Source: Chlorocebus sabaeus (lineage: Eukaryota; Chordata; Mammalia; Primates; Cercopithecidae). From it: a stretch of DNA of 64,000 nucleotides. Both the position numbers and the translations under genes were made by a program. This document shows positions 22,816-32,692 of this stretch, in pieces. The stretch lies in the NCBI RefSeq assembly GCF_047675955.1, contig NC_132925.1, positions 19,058,688-19,122,687 of the forward strand. Reading direction: 5' to 3'. The notes beneath the pieces were generated by a model. The model was not told the DNA's origin and did not search any database. It saw only the letters and a program-made list of their open reading frames with translations. Position 1 is the stretch's first letter, and each line of letters starts with the position of its first letter.

Positions 22816-23330
22816 ATTACACTTAATAATGAAAACTTTATTAGAAATACCTTCAGTTAAGACAAAAATAACCACTAAGCCCACTACTTTCCAACATGGT
22901 AGATATTACAGCCAATTAATGAAGATAAAAAGTAAGAGTTTTAAAAATTATTAAAGATAAGGTAAAATTAACATTATTTTAAAATAATCTCAGAGAATCT
23001 AAAAGCTAGGAAAGACTTTTGCAGGCCTGCTGATACAAGATCAACACACAGAAGTCACTATTGTTCCCACTTGTATTAAAACATGTAAAAAATGTAGCAA
23101 TAACATAATCTTGTATTTAAGAAAAATAAACTCTAAAGCTACAATGAATAAATCTAGTAAAAGATTTACAGAATGTTATGGAGAAAACTGAAGGACATAA
23201 AAGGAAACCTGACTAAATGGGATCAAAAACTATTGTTTATGGATTGGAAGAATTGGTATAATAAAGATATTATTTTATCCAAATGAATTTATAATTAAAA
23301 TAGTTCTCAACGTAACAACAGTAATTCATG
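22816..23330 (+). mobile_element. Old L1M, continued (reverse transcriptase to C-terminal region)
   Basis: 'attacacttaataatgaaaac' matches the L1 step after the reverse transcriptase core, and 'gtttatggattggaagaatt' near 23,236 is the usual later step. Coding frames are lost. Confidence 0.65.
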
Positions 23331-23802
23331 CACTAACGTGTTTTTTGAAAATGTATATAAATGAAAGGTAATAAAAATATAAAACAATACTGGATGCATA
23401 CCCACCAAATTAATGACATTGTTTGCTTCCGAGCAGAGAGAAAGGGAAGGGTGCTGGCAAGAAGAATAAAGGAAATTTATATCTCATCAGTCAAGTCTTA
23501 TTTTTCATAATCACGATGTCTGAAGAACAAATTGTGAATATGGTGAAAATGCTGGCTTGAGAATTCATGTTTGTTTAGTGACATCTTTACTTTTCTCTAC
23601 TGTTTAAACTTTTCAAATAAAATAAAAATGTTAGTCTTGACAGAATCTCCTCTGAAGATTAGTAGACAGTAGCAATATGAACTTCCATTTTAAATAATTT
23701 CATCTAAAAACCTAAGGCTTGCACACAGATGAGTTACAGATAGGTAAAATTCTACTATATTAAAAAATAAGAGGAAAAATTATATTCTGAAACAGTCAGC
23801 TG
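23331..23802. other. AT-rich sequence without a clear assignment
   Basis: The text 'ataaatgaaaggtaataaaaat' could be further decayed L1M, but I cannot support it past about 23,330. No coding frame of note is present. Confidence 0.35.
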
Positions 23803-23835
23803 AAAGTAATTTATTTATTTATTTATTTTATAAAA

Positions 23836-24139
23836 TTTTTTTGAGACAGAGTCTCACTCTGTCACCCAGGCTAGAGTTCAGAGGCACAATCTCGGTTCAC
23901 TGCAGCCTCAGCCTCCTGGGTTCAAGCGATTCTCCTGTCTCAGCCTCCTGAGTAGCTGGGATTGCAGGCACGTGACATCACACATGACTATTTTTTATTT
24001 TTTATTTTTTTTTATTTCTAGTAGAGACAGCGTTTTACCATGTTGGCCAGGCTGGTCTCGAACTCCTGACCTTAGGTGTACCACCCACCTTGGCCTTCCA
24101 AGGTGCTGGGACTACAGGTGAGAGCCACTGCACCAGGCC
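23836..24139 (-). mobile_element. Alu, antisense (first of a tandem pair)
   Basis: 'tttttttgagacagagtctc' to 'ccactgcaccaggcc' is a full-length antisense Alu, S/J grade. A (TTTA)n tract (about 23,812-23,832) lies on its tail side, and an A/T-rich expansion lies in the middle linker (about 23,990-24,025). 'aaagtaatt' at 23,803-23,811 recurs at 24,435-24,443, outside both Alus. Confidence 0.93.
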
Positions 24140-24140
24140 T

Positions 24141-24433
24141 ATTTTCTTTTTTGTTGTTATTGAGAAAGTGTCTCTGTTGCTCAGGCTGGAGTGCAGTGGT
24201 GGGATCATGGCTCACTGTAACCTCCGCCTCCTGGGCTCAAGCAATTCTCCCACCTCAGCCTCCAGAATAGTTGGAACTACATGCCACTTCACCTGGCTAA
24301 TTTTTGTATTTTTTTGTAAAGACAGGATTTCACCATGTTGCCCAGATGATCCAGAACTTCTGAGATCAAGCAGTCCACCCACTTTGGCCTCCCAAAGTGC
24401 TGAGATGACAGGGGTGAGTCAATGCCCCTGCCC
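24141..24433 (-). mobile_element. Alu, antisense (second of a tandem pair)
   Basis: It starts 'attttcttttttgttgttatt' and runs through 'caggctggagtgcagtggtgg' to a degraded 5' end, 'gtgagtcaatgcccctgccc'. The divergence suggests an AluJ-grade copy. It follows the first Alu with a single base between, in the same orientation. Confidence 0.9.
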
Positions 24434-24443
24434 TAAAGTAATT

Positions 24444-25966
24444 GATTACTAACACTAATTTTTTCTATAAAGACTGGCACCATTGACCTTTACCTAAAGA
24501 CAGCTGATGAGCTCCATTTACTCAGTTACATAATTTATCTTCACAATACCAAGGATAACTAAAATCCTAGAAATTATTTTAGTTGTTTAGAGATTTATTT
24601 CAGTCATTAGGAACTATATATAGTAAAAGCATTGTTCTTGAGCTAAATTATGAAAAATGATCAAGCATATATACCACTTATGAAGCATTCACTTATATGC
24701 TGGTTTCACGTGAGTCACAAACTTAGTATTCAAAGCAATCATTTCAGCTAAAATTTTTTGAATACTGTTTTCTAGAAGTATAGTTGTTCCAATATTTACT
24801 TGTTTGGGCTTGTTCAACACCACATTGTCTAGATAGAATGACTTGTATAGTAACTGGTTCTAATTACATTTCAAAACTTTACTATATGTTTTATTTATAT
24901 GACTAAGACTCATTTTGTTCTAATTGTTATCAAATATCAGCTCTTACTGTTATTCAAACCAGGGTTGTTTACAAGTTAGCAAATTTTGTGAGAGTAGCAA
25001 AATAAATTTTTAAGCCAAAGTAATTAATGCTCATGTATATAGTTAGTTTTGCAAAAGTAAAGAACAAGACAAAACAAAATAAGAAACTAAAGACTTTCCA
25101 TAAAGGAGAACATCTTTGGACAGAGTCGGGAGAGTTTCAGTGGAGTTTATCTAGGCTTGTGAGAATCGGTCTTGTTCTTGGGACTCTTGATTTTCAGCCA
25201 AAATATGATCTCTATTTAATTCAGGAGAGCCTGGAGAATTTTCTTCAGGTGAAGAACAAAGATTATATAGAACATGGATCATATCTGCTAATTAGTATTT
25301 ACCCTCTCATTTTAGTAGCAAAGTGATTTATTTTAGGTAAGGGGTTAATAACGATTTGATTTTATGTATCTTGAAAGACGCTCTTCCCCATCCAAGGGTA
25401 TGATTGAAACTCATTAGAAAGAAAATTATATTCCTATAACAGAGTTCCTTATACTAAACCAATTAGTATAAGGAGCTTTATTAACCAGTTTAACCTTTTC
25501 CAAGGGAAAGCTTAGATTGAAGATGGTTAATCCATCCTCAGTAAAGGATGCTTGCATACACAACACATGATAGACAATGTTTAATTCATTAACTGGCTAG
25601 AATCTAGGTAATAAAAGAGGGACAGCTGGGTGCGTGACGGAGCATCCCTCTGCACACTTTAGAAGAATTTATCTTATGTCACGAGGCACGGGAAATGAAT
25701 TTGTATTCCTGGAGAAAATGGTTCTAATCAAAATTAAAGGAAAATTGAAAACTCTGATCTAAACACATTGCTGGAACTATCTCATATCTAGCTGTTGGGG
25801 TTTAAGAAAAGGCCTAAGCAATTGGATGCATGCAAGATTAAAGGAATTAGGATTATTTGGTTTGGAGAAAGCACAATTGGAAAGTGACTGGCCATGATTA
25901 TTTAAACATGGTAGTATTATTTGGAGGATTTTGACCAGCTGTTGTCCAGCCCCAGTATGCCCTTCA

Positions 25967-25969
<3 letters not shown>
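24444..25969. other. Unique-looking sequence, no firm feature
   Basis: 1.5 kb of mostly single-copy-looking DNA. A 99-codon frame at 25,027-25,326 has no recognisable motif. The phrase 'aattaggattatttggtttgg' near 25,843 resembles an old interspersed mammalian repeat, but I cannot name it. Confidence 0.4.

Positions 25970-26001
<32 letters not shown>
25970..26001 (+). repeat. A32 homopolymer
   Basis: An uninterrupted run of 32 adenines follows 'cccttcatgt'. No retroelement body can be recognised next to it. Such runs are usually old poly(A) tails and are length-variable. Confidence 0.95.
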
Positions 26002-26003
<2 letters not shown>

Positions 26004-26275
26004 ATTTAAAACAGCAAAAACAGAAATACAGACTAGATCTCATGAGGAATTTACAAACTCTAGTATGAAGACTTCACAATTTAGAAAAAAGACCGTATAA
26101 ATGATTATTATAAATAATAGTTGAGGGAGCTCACATCCAGCCATATAAATCCCATAACAGACTGCACAAACATTCTAGCTAACATATTCACGGCATTCAT
26201 TTGGATTAAAGAGAAGTGTCTATTTACACAATTACGTAAATTGCAAAGTAATGATTTTTATGTCACTCAAAAGTC

Positions 26276-26304
26276 AAAAAAAAAAAAAAAAAAAAAAAAA
26301 AAAA
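26276..26304 (+). repeat. A29 homopolymer
   Basis: An uninterrupted run of 29 adenines follows 'cactcaaaagtc', 274 bases after the A32 run. The intervening DNA is AT-rich and not recognised. Confidence 0.95.
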
Positions 26305-26472
26305 GCGTGCCAGAGTGCCTATTTTTCTTTTAAAAGCATTGAACTCTTTCCCAAGCTAAAGATGCAATCTTTGCAACACTTGCTGTCATTCTTTGATCCC
26401 ATGGTTATAAGAGAAAGGCACTCAACAGAGCACAGAAAAATCCACTCCGCTGTTCTCCTAATGTTCCCACAT

Positions 26473-26829
26473 CTTTCTTTCTTTTCCCTTTTCTTTTCTT
26501 TTCCTGTCTTGTCTCGTCTCATCTCGTCTCGTCTCGTCGTCTCTTTTCTTTTCTTTTCACAGGCTGGAGTGTGGTGGCTCTCGGCTCACTGCAAGCTCCG
26601 CCCCCCGGGTTCCTGCCATTCTCCTGCCTCAGCCTCCCGAGTCGCTGGGACTACAGGCGCCGCCACCACGCCCGGCTAATTTTTTTTTTTTTTGTATTTT
26701 TAGTAGAGACGGGGTTTCACTGTGTTACCCAGGATGGTCTCGATCTTCTGTCCTTGTGATCCGCCCGCCGCGGCCTCCCGAAGTGCTGGGATTACATGGA
26801 ATTACAGGCGTGAGCCACCACGCCCAGCC
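26473..26829 (-). mobile_element. AluY, antisense, with rearranged tail
   Basis: 'ctgcaagctccgcc' and 'gccgccaccacgcccggc' mark an AluY. Its 5' end 'ccaccacgcccagcc' abuts the right target duplication: 'ctcctaatgttcccacat' (26,455-26,472) against 'ctcctgatgttcccacat' (26,830-26,847), one mismatch in 18. The last 25 or so bases of the right monomer are missing and replaced by a T/C-rich microsatellite. A 9-base duplication, 'attacatggaattacagg', interrupts the 5' box. Confidence 0.93.
26480..26558 (-). repeat. (TTTTC)n and (CTCGT)n microsatellite in the AluY tail
   Basis: Pentamers 'ctcgt' run about 26,506-26,540 with one 'catct' variant, flanked by 'ttttc' repeats on both sides. On the Alu sense strand this reads (GAGAC)n, which resembles the end of the Alu right monomer, so the array probably grew from it. 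Confidence 0.85.
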
Positions 26830-26847
26830 CTCCTGATGTTCCCACAT

Positions 26848-27164
26848 TTTTCTTAGTGAAAATTATTAGCTGAAATCGCTTTGAATTAACGGAGTCTGTG
26901 TGGTTGAGATTGTGCTTTGCTCCACTGGACGGAAGAGACTGGGCTAGCTTGATACCTCGGCAAGGCAAACTAGAAACACTACTAGCCTATCAACAAAAGT
27001 TTAGCATAATGACAGAAAACGATTATTCAGACCAAAACCAAAATGGATCATATAACCTAGATGTATTTGTATATAAAACTTTCCAATTTTTCAGTGTAGA
27101 GGTATTACAGTTAGTAGCAGAAATGCAGTGTCCTTTTGCTTGTATATTATGAGTTTTTAAAATG
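26848..27164. other. Unique-looking sequence
   Basis: No repeat or coding feature is recognised. An 84-codon frame at 26,898-27,152 has no family motif and I treat it as chance. Confidence 0.4.
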
Positions 27165-28644
27165 TGATACAACTAATTTTTGATTGACTTTATAAAGTTA
27201 TAATTTACATACAATAAAATGCACCTATTTAAGTGTACATTTCAATGAGCTTCAACAAGCATATTAACTATGTAGCCACCATCACAATGAAGATATAGAA
27301 TATTTCCATCATTCTAAGAAGTTCTTTTATTCTCTTTCCCAAAACACATCTTCCAAACTTCAGCTCAGGCAAAAAACTGATCACCTGTCACTATAGATCA
27401 CGTTTTTCTTATACATTTAATCATATAATATGGACTCTTTCTGCCTTTTTTGCTCAGCCTTATGTTTTTGAGATTTGTTCATATTGTTGTGTGTATAAAT
27501 AAGTTCAATTATTTGTCAGTACTCTTGTTGATAAACATTTGGGTCATGTTCATTTTGGGCTTGTAATAAACAAAACTGCTGTCATTTTTTCTATATGACT
27601 CTGTGTATGGACATTTTCAATTTGGGAGTCAATACCTAAGAGTGGTATTGCTGAGTTATATAGTAAATGTTTATTTAAGAAGCTATGAAACTGTTTTTGT
27701 AAAGTATTTGTGTTATTCATTGTCTCACCAACAATGTAGAACACTTCCAGTTTTCCACTTGCTCCATATCCTTGATAACACTTGCTATTGTCAGTCATAT
27801 TGTAGCTATTGTCAAATATATTATAAAATGTGATTGTGCTTTTAATTTGCACTTTCCTGATGACTAATTATGTTGAACATATTTTCATGCGATCATTGCT
27901 AATTTGTATATCTTCTTTTGTGAAATGGCTGTACAAAATTGTTCCTTAACAGGTTTGTTGATATACATATTTGTTACCAATCTTAGCAGAAAAATAGTTC
28001 CTCACCATTAAGTATGTAAGAATAATGTTAACTGTGGGTTTTCCAAATTCTTTTTATTAGGTTGACAAAATCTAGTTTGCAGAGAACTTTTATTATGAAT
28101 GGGTTTTGAATTGTTCAAATGCTTTTTAAGGAATACTATTTGCCCAAATAGTCATGCTTATTTCATATACATGTAAGTACACATACATATAGTATCTATA
28201 TCTATATCTATCATTTGTGTATAGCTGTACTTAATACATCCCCCAAGGCTATCACCTGACTTTTTGTTACCTTAACAACATACTTCAAAGATCAAAAGTT
28301 ACTGTTTCTTTGTATTTGGTGAAGCCCAACTTATCACTTTCCTTACTTATAGTGTGTATTTTTTGTGTCCTAATTTGGAAATCCTTACATATCTCAAGGT
28401 CATGAGGATTGTCTTTTGAGTTCTTCTGGAAGTTTTAGAGATTTAACTTCTACAGTTATGTTCACGATTCACTTTGAATTAGTTTTTGTAGATAGTGTCA
28501 GATAAAGATTAAAATTTATTTTAGCCAATTGGTATCCAATTTGGTATCCAATTTTTCCAGCAGAATTTGTCGGAAAGAATATTCCTTCCCCATAAACTAC
28601 CTTGATATCTCTGTTGAAAATAATTGAACCTAGATAGATAGACG

Positions 28645-28690
<46 letters not shown>

Positions 28691-29095
28691 CTATTTTTGG
28701 ACTTTCTATTCTATTTCATTGATCTATATGTTTAATTTTACATTAATACCACACCACCCTGGATACTGTAGGTTTACAGTTTTAAGGCATTTTTGACTAT
28801 TGAAGTTCCTTTTTATTTTGATATAGATTTTAGGTATGTTCTATAAAGTCAATAAGCCAATTTGTTTGACAATGTTTTTCAAGTCCACTATATTCCTGTT
28901 GATATGTTAATATGTTATCTATTTGTTACCAAGAGATGAATATTGAAATCTTGAATTGTGGATCTATTTCTCCTTTTACTTTTATTAGCTATTGCTTCAC
29001 ATATTTTGAAGTTCTATTATAGAATTCATAAATATCTTTTTGATGAATTTACTACCCTTTATGTATGTTTTCCCATTTTGTACTTCTAATCTCTC
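27165..29095 (-). mobile_element. Old L1M fragment, antisense (3' UTR, ORF2, endonuclease region)
   Basis: Antisense L1M landmarks run in order: 'ataatttacatacaataaaa' and 'gtagccaccatcacaatgaag' (3' UTR), 'gagtggtattgctgagttat', 'gcactttcctgatgactaatt', 'tgttcacgattcactttgaa', 'tttctattctatttcattgatc'. Endonuclease-region text follows near 28,930-29,080 ('gatgaatattgaaatcttg', 'tctatttctccttttac'). The jump at about 28,860 implies loss of most of the reverse transcriptase region. A GATA microsatellite sits inside. L1-C lies immediately downstream. Confidence 0.8.
28631..28688 (+). repeat. (GATA)n microsatellite
   Basis: About 14 tetramers with one 'gacg' interruption near the start. It lies within the antisense old L1M. 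Confidence 0.95.
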
Positions 29096-29114
29096 TCTCT
29101 ATATATATATGTAT

Positions 29115-29154
<40 letters not shown>
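29091..29154 (+). repeat. Compound (CT)n-(TA)n-(CA)n-(TA)n microsatellite
   Basis: 'ctctctctc' then 'tatatatatatgta', CA repeats 29,114-29,141, then another TA tract, directly before the start of L1-C. Confidence 0.95.
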
Positions 29155-29155
<1 letters not shown>

Positions 29156-29162
29156 AAAACTC

Positions 29163-31172
29163 TAGAGAGGGAAGTGGAGTAAGATGGCTAAATCGAACCC
29201 TCCAGTGTTTGACACTTCCTGCAGGAACACCACATTTTACAACTATCCACACAAGAAAGCACTTTCATTTAAAAAAAATCAGGTAAGTGATCACAGTACC
29301 TTTTTTTAACATCAAATCAAGGAAAGAGGCCCTGCAAATAGTAGAAAAGACAGTCTTAAATTGCTAACACCACCCCTTCCCCATCCCCCAGGAGCAGCCA
29401 CATTGCGTAGAGAAAGAATCTGTGTGCTTGAGGGAGGGAGAGCGTAGTGATTGTGGAACTTTGTATTGGAATCCAGTACTGACCCTTCCATAGTGGAAAA
29501 CAATACAAGGAAGAATTCAGATAGTGCCCATGGAGAAATCATTTAGACCAGCCTCAGCCATAGGGCAGAACCTGAGTTCCAGCTAGCCCCTCCCCCCGCC
29601 ACCAGCTAAAGTGCCCTGGGGGTCTAAATAAACTTGAAACATTATCTAGGCCACAAGGACTGATATTGCTGGACAAGTACAGGTGTCGTCTGAGATTGGA
29701 ACCAGCACACATGGGGTGCATGTGACCTATGGAGACACCAGCCATGTTGGCCAAGGGAATGCTTGTAACACTCCCACCCCAACCCCAGGCAGCAGAGCTT
29801 GAAGCTCTGAGAGAGACTCATTCCTTCTATTTGAAGAGAGGAGAGGGGAGTGGAAAGAGGACTTTGTCTTACAACTTGGATACTAGCTCAGTAACAGTGG
29901 AAAAGAATACCAGGCAGAGTTGTGAGGCTCCTATTCTAGACCCTAGCTCCCAGATGACATTCCTAAACACATCTTAGTCCAGAAGGGAACATACTGTCTT
30001 GAAAGAAGGACCCAGTCCTGGCAGAATATATCACTTGATTACTAGAGATTCCTTGGGCCTTAAACATCCGCTGTAGCCAGGCAGTAATCACTGTAGTACT
30101 TGGGAGAGACTTAGTACCATGTTAGCTTCAAGGGTGACCCAACACATTTCCAGCTGCAGTGGCTATGGGAAGAGACTCCTTTGGCTTAACGAAATAAAAG
30201 AGAAATGTAAAGGGAAATTTGTCTTGAAGCTTGTGTACAGTCCAGCCACAGTAAGATAAAGCACCAAGTGGGCTCCTGGGGTCCCTAAATTCAGTCCTTG
30301 CCACTGGGACAGCAGTTTTTGTTCCACCCTGGGCTAGAGGGGAGCCCACTGCTCTGAGAGAGAGACACTGGCGTGCAGCATTTGCCACAGGCTGATTGAA
30401 GAGACATTGATTGAACATGCGTGATCGCTAGGCAGCACTTGCTATGGGCCTGGGGCAGTGATGTCCACAAGGAAAGACTCCTTGTTGAGGAAAAGAGAGG
30501 GAAGATTGGGAAGAACATTGTCTTGTAGATTGGGTGTCAGGTCAGAGGTGACAGACTGGAGAACAAAGTAGATTCCTAAGGTTCCCAACTTTAGGCCCTG
30601 GCTCCCAAATTGCTTTTCTGAACTGACCCTGGAGGAAGGAGGGTATCTTGCCACCCTCAAAGGAAGGACACCAGCCTGGCTAGATTTGACACCTGATGAC
30701 TAAAGAGCCCTTGGGCCTTGAATGAACATTGGCTGTAGCTAGGTCGTGGTTGCCATGAGCATTGGGTGAGACCCGGTGTTGTGCTGGCTTCAGGGCTGAC
30801 CCAGTGCAGTTGCAGTGATAGTGGCCACAAGGCTACTTGTGTCACTGCTCTCCCAACAGTAGGCAGTTTAGCATGGAGAGAGAGGCTCCATTTGTTTGGG
30901 GAAAAGTAAGGGAAAAGAACAAGAGTCTCTTCTTAGTATTCAAGGGAATTCTCTGAGATCTTACCCAAGTCCAACAAGGCAAAACCTCTACGAGTCTGCA
31001 AAAGTCCATAATTACTGATGTAGGGGTGGACCCTAAAGCAAATTTGTCTGCAGCAAACAAAAACTTAAATCACAACACTCAATTCCCTTTGAATACTTGG
31101 AAAGCCTGTCCAAGAAGGATGGGTACAAACAATCCCAGACTGTAAAGATTACAATAAATACCTAATTCTTCG
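29163..31172 (+). promoter_or_regulatory. L1-C 5' UTR with internally repeated blocks
   Basis: About 2.0 kb precedes ORF1. Blocks containing 'gccttgaatgaacatt', 'ctgactaaagagccc' and 'tgggccttaaa' recur near 30,060, 30,400 and 30,700, giving a longer 5' UTR than L1-A. A sense frame at 29,729-29,977 (82 codons) is shared with the L1-D 5' UTR; see findings. Confidence 0.65.
29178..29190 (+). promoter_or_regulatory. YY1-type motif at the L1-C 5' end
   Basis: 'gtaagatggctaa' contains AAGATGGC near the element start, the position where L1 5' UTRs carry the YY1 site that sets accurate transcription initiation. The equivalent site is degraded in L1-A ('aaggtggtt') and unrecognisable in L1-D. Confidence 0.6.
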
Positions 31173-32115
31173 GTGTCCACACAACAATGAACATCCACAA
31201 ACATCAAAACCAACCAGGAAAAACTTGGTCTAACCAAAACTAAATAAAGCACCAGTGATAAATCTTGGTGTGACAGAGACGTGTGACTTTTCAGACAGAA
31301 TTCAAAATAACTGTTTTTAGGAAGCTCCATGAAATTCAAGATAACAGTGAAAAAAAATTCAGAATCCTATCAGAGAAATGTAACAAAGAAATCAAATTAA
31401 TTTTTTAAAATGAAGCAGAAATTCTGGAGCTGAAAAATGCAACTGACATAGTGAAGAATGCATTAGAGTCAACAGGATAATTGATTAAGCAGAAGAAAGA
31501 ATTAGTCAGCTTGAAGACAGGCTATGTAAAAATACACAGAGAAATGAAAAGAAAAAGAATTTTTTAAAATGAAGAACATCTACAAGATCTAAAAATAGCC
31601 TCAAAAAGACAAATCTAAGAATTACTGGACTTAAAGAGAAAGTAAAAAAACAAATCAGGATAGAAAATTTATTCAAAGAGATAATAATAGATAATTTTCC
31701 AAACCTAGAGAAAGATACTAATAGTCAAGTTCAAGAAGGTTGTAGAATACCAAGAAGATTTAACCCAAAGAACACCACCTCAACATATTTAATAATCAAA
31801 CTCTTAAATATCAAGGATTTAAAAAGGATCCTAAAAACAGCAAGAGAAAATAAACATGTAATATAAAAATGAGCTTCTACACGTCTGGCAGCGGACTTTT
31901 CCATGGAAACCTTACAGACCAAGGAAGAGTGACATGACATATTTAAACTGCCAAAGAAAAAGTATTTTATCCCTGAATAGTATATCCAGTGAAAGTACCC
32001 TTCAAACATGAAGGATAAATAAAGACTTTCCTAGACAAACAGAAGCTGAGGGATTTCATCAAAACCAGACCTGTTCTACAAGAAATGCTAAATGGGCTTC
32101 TTCAATCTGAAAGAA
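31173..32115 (+). pseudogene. L1-C ORF1 remnant, start codon lost
   Basis: The position of the ORF1 start in L1-D (ATG at 36,346) reads GTG here ('cggtgtccacac'). Recognisable text follows: the coiled-coil region near 31,420-31,530 ('gaagcagaaattctggagc', 'agacaggctatg') and the C-terminal region near 31,880-32,100 ('ctttcctagacaaacagaag'). Stops break it throughout. ORF1p would be the L1 RNA-binding trimer. Confidence 0.65.
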
Positions 32116-32551
32116 AAGAACATTAATGAGCAACAAGAAATCATCTGAAGGTACAAAACCCACTGAAACTAGTAAGCACACAGATAAACACAGAATATTA
32201 GACATTGTAATTGTGTATCTCTACATATCTAGAGAAGAAAGACTAAAAAATGAGCCCATCAAAAATCATAATTACAACAACTTTTCAAGACATAGACAAT
32301 AAATTAAATGTAAATAGAAAAAACAAAAAGTTAAATAGTTCTGAGGTTGAAGTGTAGAGTTTATATTGGTTTTATCTGACTTGTTTTTGTTGTTCTTGTA
32401 ATTAGTGTTAAGATGTCTTCAGTTTAAAATAATGGGTTATAAGATGGTATTTGCAAGACACATAGTAACTTCAAACCAAGAAACCTACAATGGATACATT
32501 AAAAATAAAAGACAAGAAATGAAAACATACCACCAGAGAAAATTACCTTTA

Positions 32552-32668
32552 TGGAAAGGAAGACGGAAGGAAGGAAGGAAGGAAGGAAGGAAGGAAGGAA
32601 GGAAGGAAGGGAGGGAGGGAGGGAGGGAGGGAGGGAGGGAGGGAGGGAGGGAGGGAGGGAAGGAGAGA
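32552..32668 (+). repeat. (GGAA)n-(GGGA)n purine microsatellite
   Basis: GGAA tetramers at about 32,565-32,609 change to GGGA tetramers at about 32,610-32,660. It lies in the L1-C inter-ORF region, where L1-A (8,018-8,040) and L1-D (37,420-37,460) have short purine-rich text. The long frames read on either strand are artefacts of the repeat. Confidence 0.95.
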
Positions 32669-32692
32669 CAATACAACCAGAAAACAAATAAC

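Noticed and set aside
25027..25326. 99-codon open frame on the plus strand in unique DNA
   Set aside because: No domain, signal or low-complexity-free motif is recognisable, and the length is within chance for AT-rich DNA. No exon context.
26898..27152. 84-codon frame following the AluY
   Set aside because: No family motif; it starts in unique DNA and ends by chance at the L1M border.
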